From NCBI RefSeq assembly GCF_029714365.1, contig NZ_CP121660.1, positions 1,488,001 to 1,552,000 on the forward strand: DNA of 64,000 bases, in the 5' to 3' direction. The translations under genes and the position numbers were made by a program. The notes under the pieces were generated by a model, which was not told the origin of the DNA, made no database searches, and saw only the letters and a program-made list of their open reading frames with translations. Source of the DNA: Sinorhizobium terangae. GTDB lineage: Bacteria; Pseudomonadota; Alphaproteobacteria; Rhizobiales; Rhizobiaceae. Shown in pieces: positions 62,611 through 64,000 of this stretch (position 1 is the stretch's first letter; each line of letters starts with the position of its first letter).

Positions 62611-63801
62611 TCAGGAAGCCTGTTCGAGCAGCTTCTTCGCCTTGGCTTCCAGTTCGAGGCGGGTGTCCTGATGAGACTTCGTTCGGGCAAGCGCCGTTAT
62701 TCCCTGGACAAAATCGAAGATCGATTCCGGGGGCCGGCCTTCTTCCCGCAGGACGGTGTCGATGATCCTGGCGGTTTCGCCCTTCGAGAAGCCGCGCTTG
62801 CGCAAGAAACCCTGCCGGTCGTCATCGGTGCCGGCGACGATGCGCTCGCGTGCCGCCCTGATGCCGGCAACAAAGGGCGCCGGGGACGAATTCGCAAAGT
62901 TGTTCAGCGCCGGTGCAGCCTCATGGGCGAAGCGATGGCCGGCAAACTTCGAATGGCGAATGACGATCTCCTCGAAATTCTCGACGCCCCAGAGATTGCG
63001 ATTGCAGCACACGGCCCGCAGGTAGAAGGAGGCAATGCCGAGTGTCTTCGAGCCTACTTCACTGTTCCAGCAATAGAAGCCGCGGAAATAGAGATCCGGT
63101 TCGCCGTTCCGCAGGCGCCCGGCTTCGATCGGGTGCGTGTCGTCGACGAGGAAGAGGAAGACGTCGCGGTCGCTGGCATAGAGCGTGGTGGTCTCCTTGC
63201 TGATGTCGACGAAGGGATTGTGGGTCATCGTCGACCAGTCGAGAACGCCCGGCACCTTCCACATCGTATCGCCGGTGCCATTGCCGGCGATGTTCATGAC
63301 GGCCGACACAAGTTCATGGTCCCAGACCCGCCCGTATTCTGGCCCGGTAATCGCCCTGAGCTCGAGCCGCCCGTCATCGGCCTCGAGCGTCTTTACCAGT
63401 TCGGCGCGGTGGTTGATGAGCCCGTGCTGGAGGTTGATGCCGGCAAGCGGAGCGGGAAGCTGGCGCATGTAGCTCGCCGGCGCGCCGACTAGGCCGCAAA
63501 GCTGTCCGTAGCTCCAGTGTGTCGGCGTGACGGGCCGTGTCTCAGCGGCAACGATCAGTTCGAGCCGCTCGGCATTGTTGCGGCTCGCCTCGACGCGGAT
63601 GGCGGAGCTTTCGACCGTGCGGGCATGGGCGCGGTCGGCCCGCGATTTCACCGCATCGTAGAGTTCGCCAAGGGAGAGGTAGCGCTCGTCGTCGGGGCGT
63701 GAGAACCATTCCGACGACACGCGACCGACGCGCTCTCCGTGCGAGATGTCGACCCTGAAGCCAGTCGACGCCGGCTGAACGCTGGAAACCATGGTGTTCA
63801 T
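62611..63801 (-). CDS. DUF932 (phage/plasmid-like) protein
   Basis: A 396-residue protein of the DUF932 family. ERYLSLGELYDAVKSRADRA, HWSYGQLCGLVGAPASYMRQ, LRAITGPEYGRVWDHELVSA and LFLVDDTHPIEA are characteristic. It is widely present on plasmids, phages and ICEs; function unproven. Start ATG 63801 preceded by GGAGACT. It lies downstream of the partial gene at the right edge and has its own terminator. Confidence 0.92.
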   Translation of the reverse strand: MNTMVSSVQPASTGFRVDISHGERVGRVSSEWFSRPDDERYLSLGELYDAVKSRADRAHARTVESSAIRVEASRNNAERLELIVAAETRPVTPTHWSYGQLCGLVGAPASYMRQLPAPLAGINLQHGLINHRAELVKTLEADDGRLELRAITGPEYGRVWDHELVSAVMNIAGNGTGDTMWKVPGVLDWSTMTHNPFVDISKETTTLYASDRDVFLFLVDDTHPIEAGRLRNGEPDLYFRGFYCWNSEVGSKTLGIASFYLRAVCCNRNLWGVENFEEIVIRHSKFAGHRFAHEAAPALNNFANSSPAPFVAGIRAARERIVAGTDDDRQGFLRKRGFSKGETARIIDTVLREEGRPPESIFDFVQGITALARTKSHQDTRLELEAKAKKLLEQAS

Positions 63802-63821
63802 GTGCAGTCTCCTAAAAATGA

Positions 63822-63848
63822 AAGCGCCCGGCGCGAGGGCCGGGCCGA
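63822..63848 (-). terminator. terminator between the partial gene and DUF932
   Basis: On the minus strand the hairpin GCCCGGCCCTCGCGCCGGGC is followed by GCTTTCATTTTT, so the right-edge gene ends before the DUF932 gene. Confidence 0.7.
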
Positions 63849-63908
63849 TGGGGATGATTGCTGCCGGGGTGGCAGGCGACGATGTAGTAGTGGGAAGGGA
63901 TACGCAGG

Positions 63909-64000
63909 TTACTCTGCAGCTGCGAGGTCCTGGTGCTCGTCTTCGAGAGCGTCGGGGGACGCCTTTTCGGCATGCACGTCTTCGGAAGGATTGTCCTCGA
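63909..64000 (-). CDS. C-terminus of an acidic protein, possibly ParB-like (partial)
   Basis: The minus-strand frame enters from the right edge and ends with EDNPSEDVHAEKASPDALED then EHQDLAAAE and stop (TAA 63909). An acidic, Ala/Glu-rich tail just before a DUF932 gene is typical of the ParB/RepB-nuclease-like proteins that sit there on rhizobial plasmids. Only 29 residues are visible, so the identification is weak. Confidence 0.4.
   Translation of the reverse strand, partial: EDNPSEDVHAEKASPDALEDEHQDLAAAE

Noticed and set aside
1..64000. CRISPR arrays, tRNA or rRNA genes, repABC replication genes
   Set aside because: I looked for spaced direct repeats, cloverleaf-like sequences and replication proteins and saw none.

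Overview
The window looks like part of a large conjugative plasmid (or plasmid-derived island) of a Rhizobiaceae bacterium, most likely Sinorhizobium/Ensifer. The reasons are GC-rich coding, a RIME-type intergenic repeat (2505-2560), two copies of a larger rhizobial palindromic repeat (2592-2693 and 56622-56726), a Ti-type traA/oriT/traCDG locus, a complete virB operon and several plasmid-backbone families (DUF736, DUF2493, Toprim, DUF1173, DUF932). No replication genes, rRNA, tRNA or CRISPR array were seen.

Layout. 1-6951: accessory metabolism, with the end of a peptide/opine-type ABC importer, an Lrp regulator, a DAO-type flavoprotein, and a cyclodeaminase-family plus threonine-dehydratase-family pair that looks foreign. 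6952-8400: gene debris. 8408-18502: an eleven-gene virB1-virB11 type IV secretion operon on the minus strand, with an EexN-type entry-exclusion lipoprotein inserted and a cysteine-rich protein at its head. A winged-helix regulator diverges from it, and a TraR-type LuxR regulator follows. 20045-34992: a LysR regulator, a nucleotidyltransferase-HEPN protein, and a roughly 11 kb catabolic operon (PotABCD-like importer, TauD-like dioxygenase, RraA-like protein, nitrilase-type amidase, two MmgE/PrpD proteins, a second cyclodeaminase-family protein) facing an amidohydrolase. 35028-44733: a degenerate response regulator, an AHL synthase gene with a 5' frameshift, traA, oriT and traCDG.

44948-51005 is the most notable find: a 6,058-bp mobile element carrying three overlapping tyrosine-recombinase genes. 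It is bounded by 14-bp inverted repeats (13/14) and flanked by GGCGCG on both sides. It splits a small coiled-coil gene whose reading frame is restored exactly if the element and one GGCGCG are removed. The element also carries an intact paralogue of its target gene, preceded by a stem-loop that is also present, with compensating changes, upstream of the interrupted target.

51300-64000: IS66 and IS3 scraps, a GNAT, a methyltransferase, a VapBC pair and the plasmid-backbone cluster, interleaved with decayed genes (HNH nuclease, pRiA4b ORF-3-like, strawberry-notch-like, DUF4143 ATPase, GNAT tail), ending in the C-terminus of an acidic protein that may be ParB-like.

How the parts work together: TraA with the traC/traD products would process oriT, TraG would couple the relaxosome to the VirB channel, and EexN would limit redundant transfer. 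The winged-helix protein and TraR are the likely controllers. The AHL synthase frameshift suggests the quorum circuit is impaired or depends on an outside signal.
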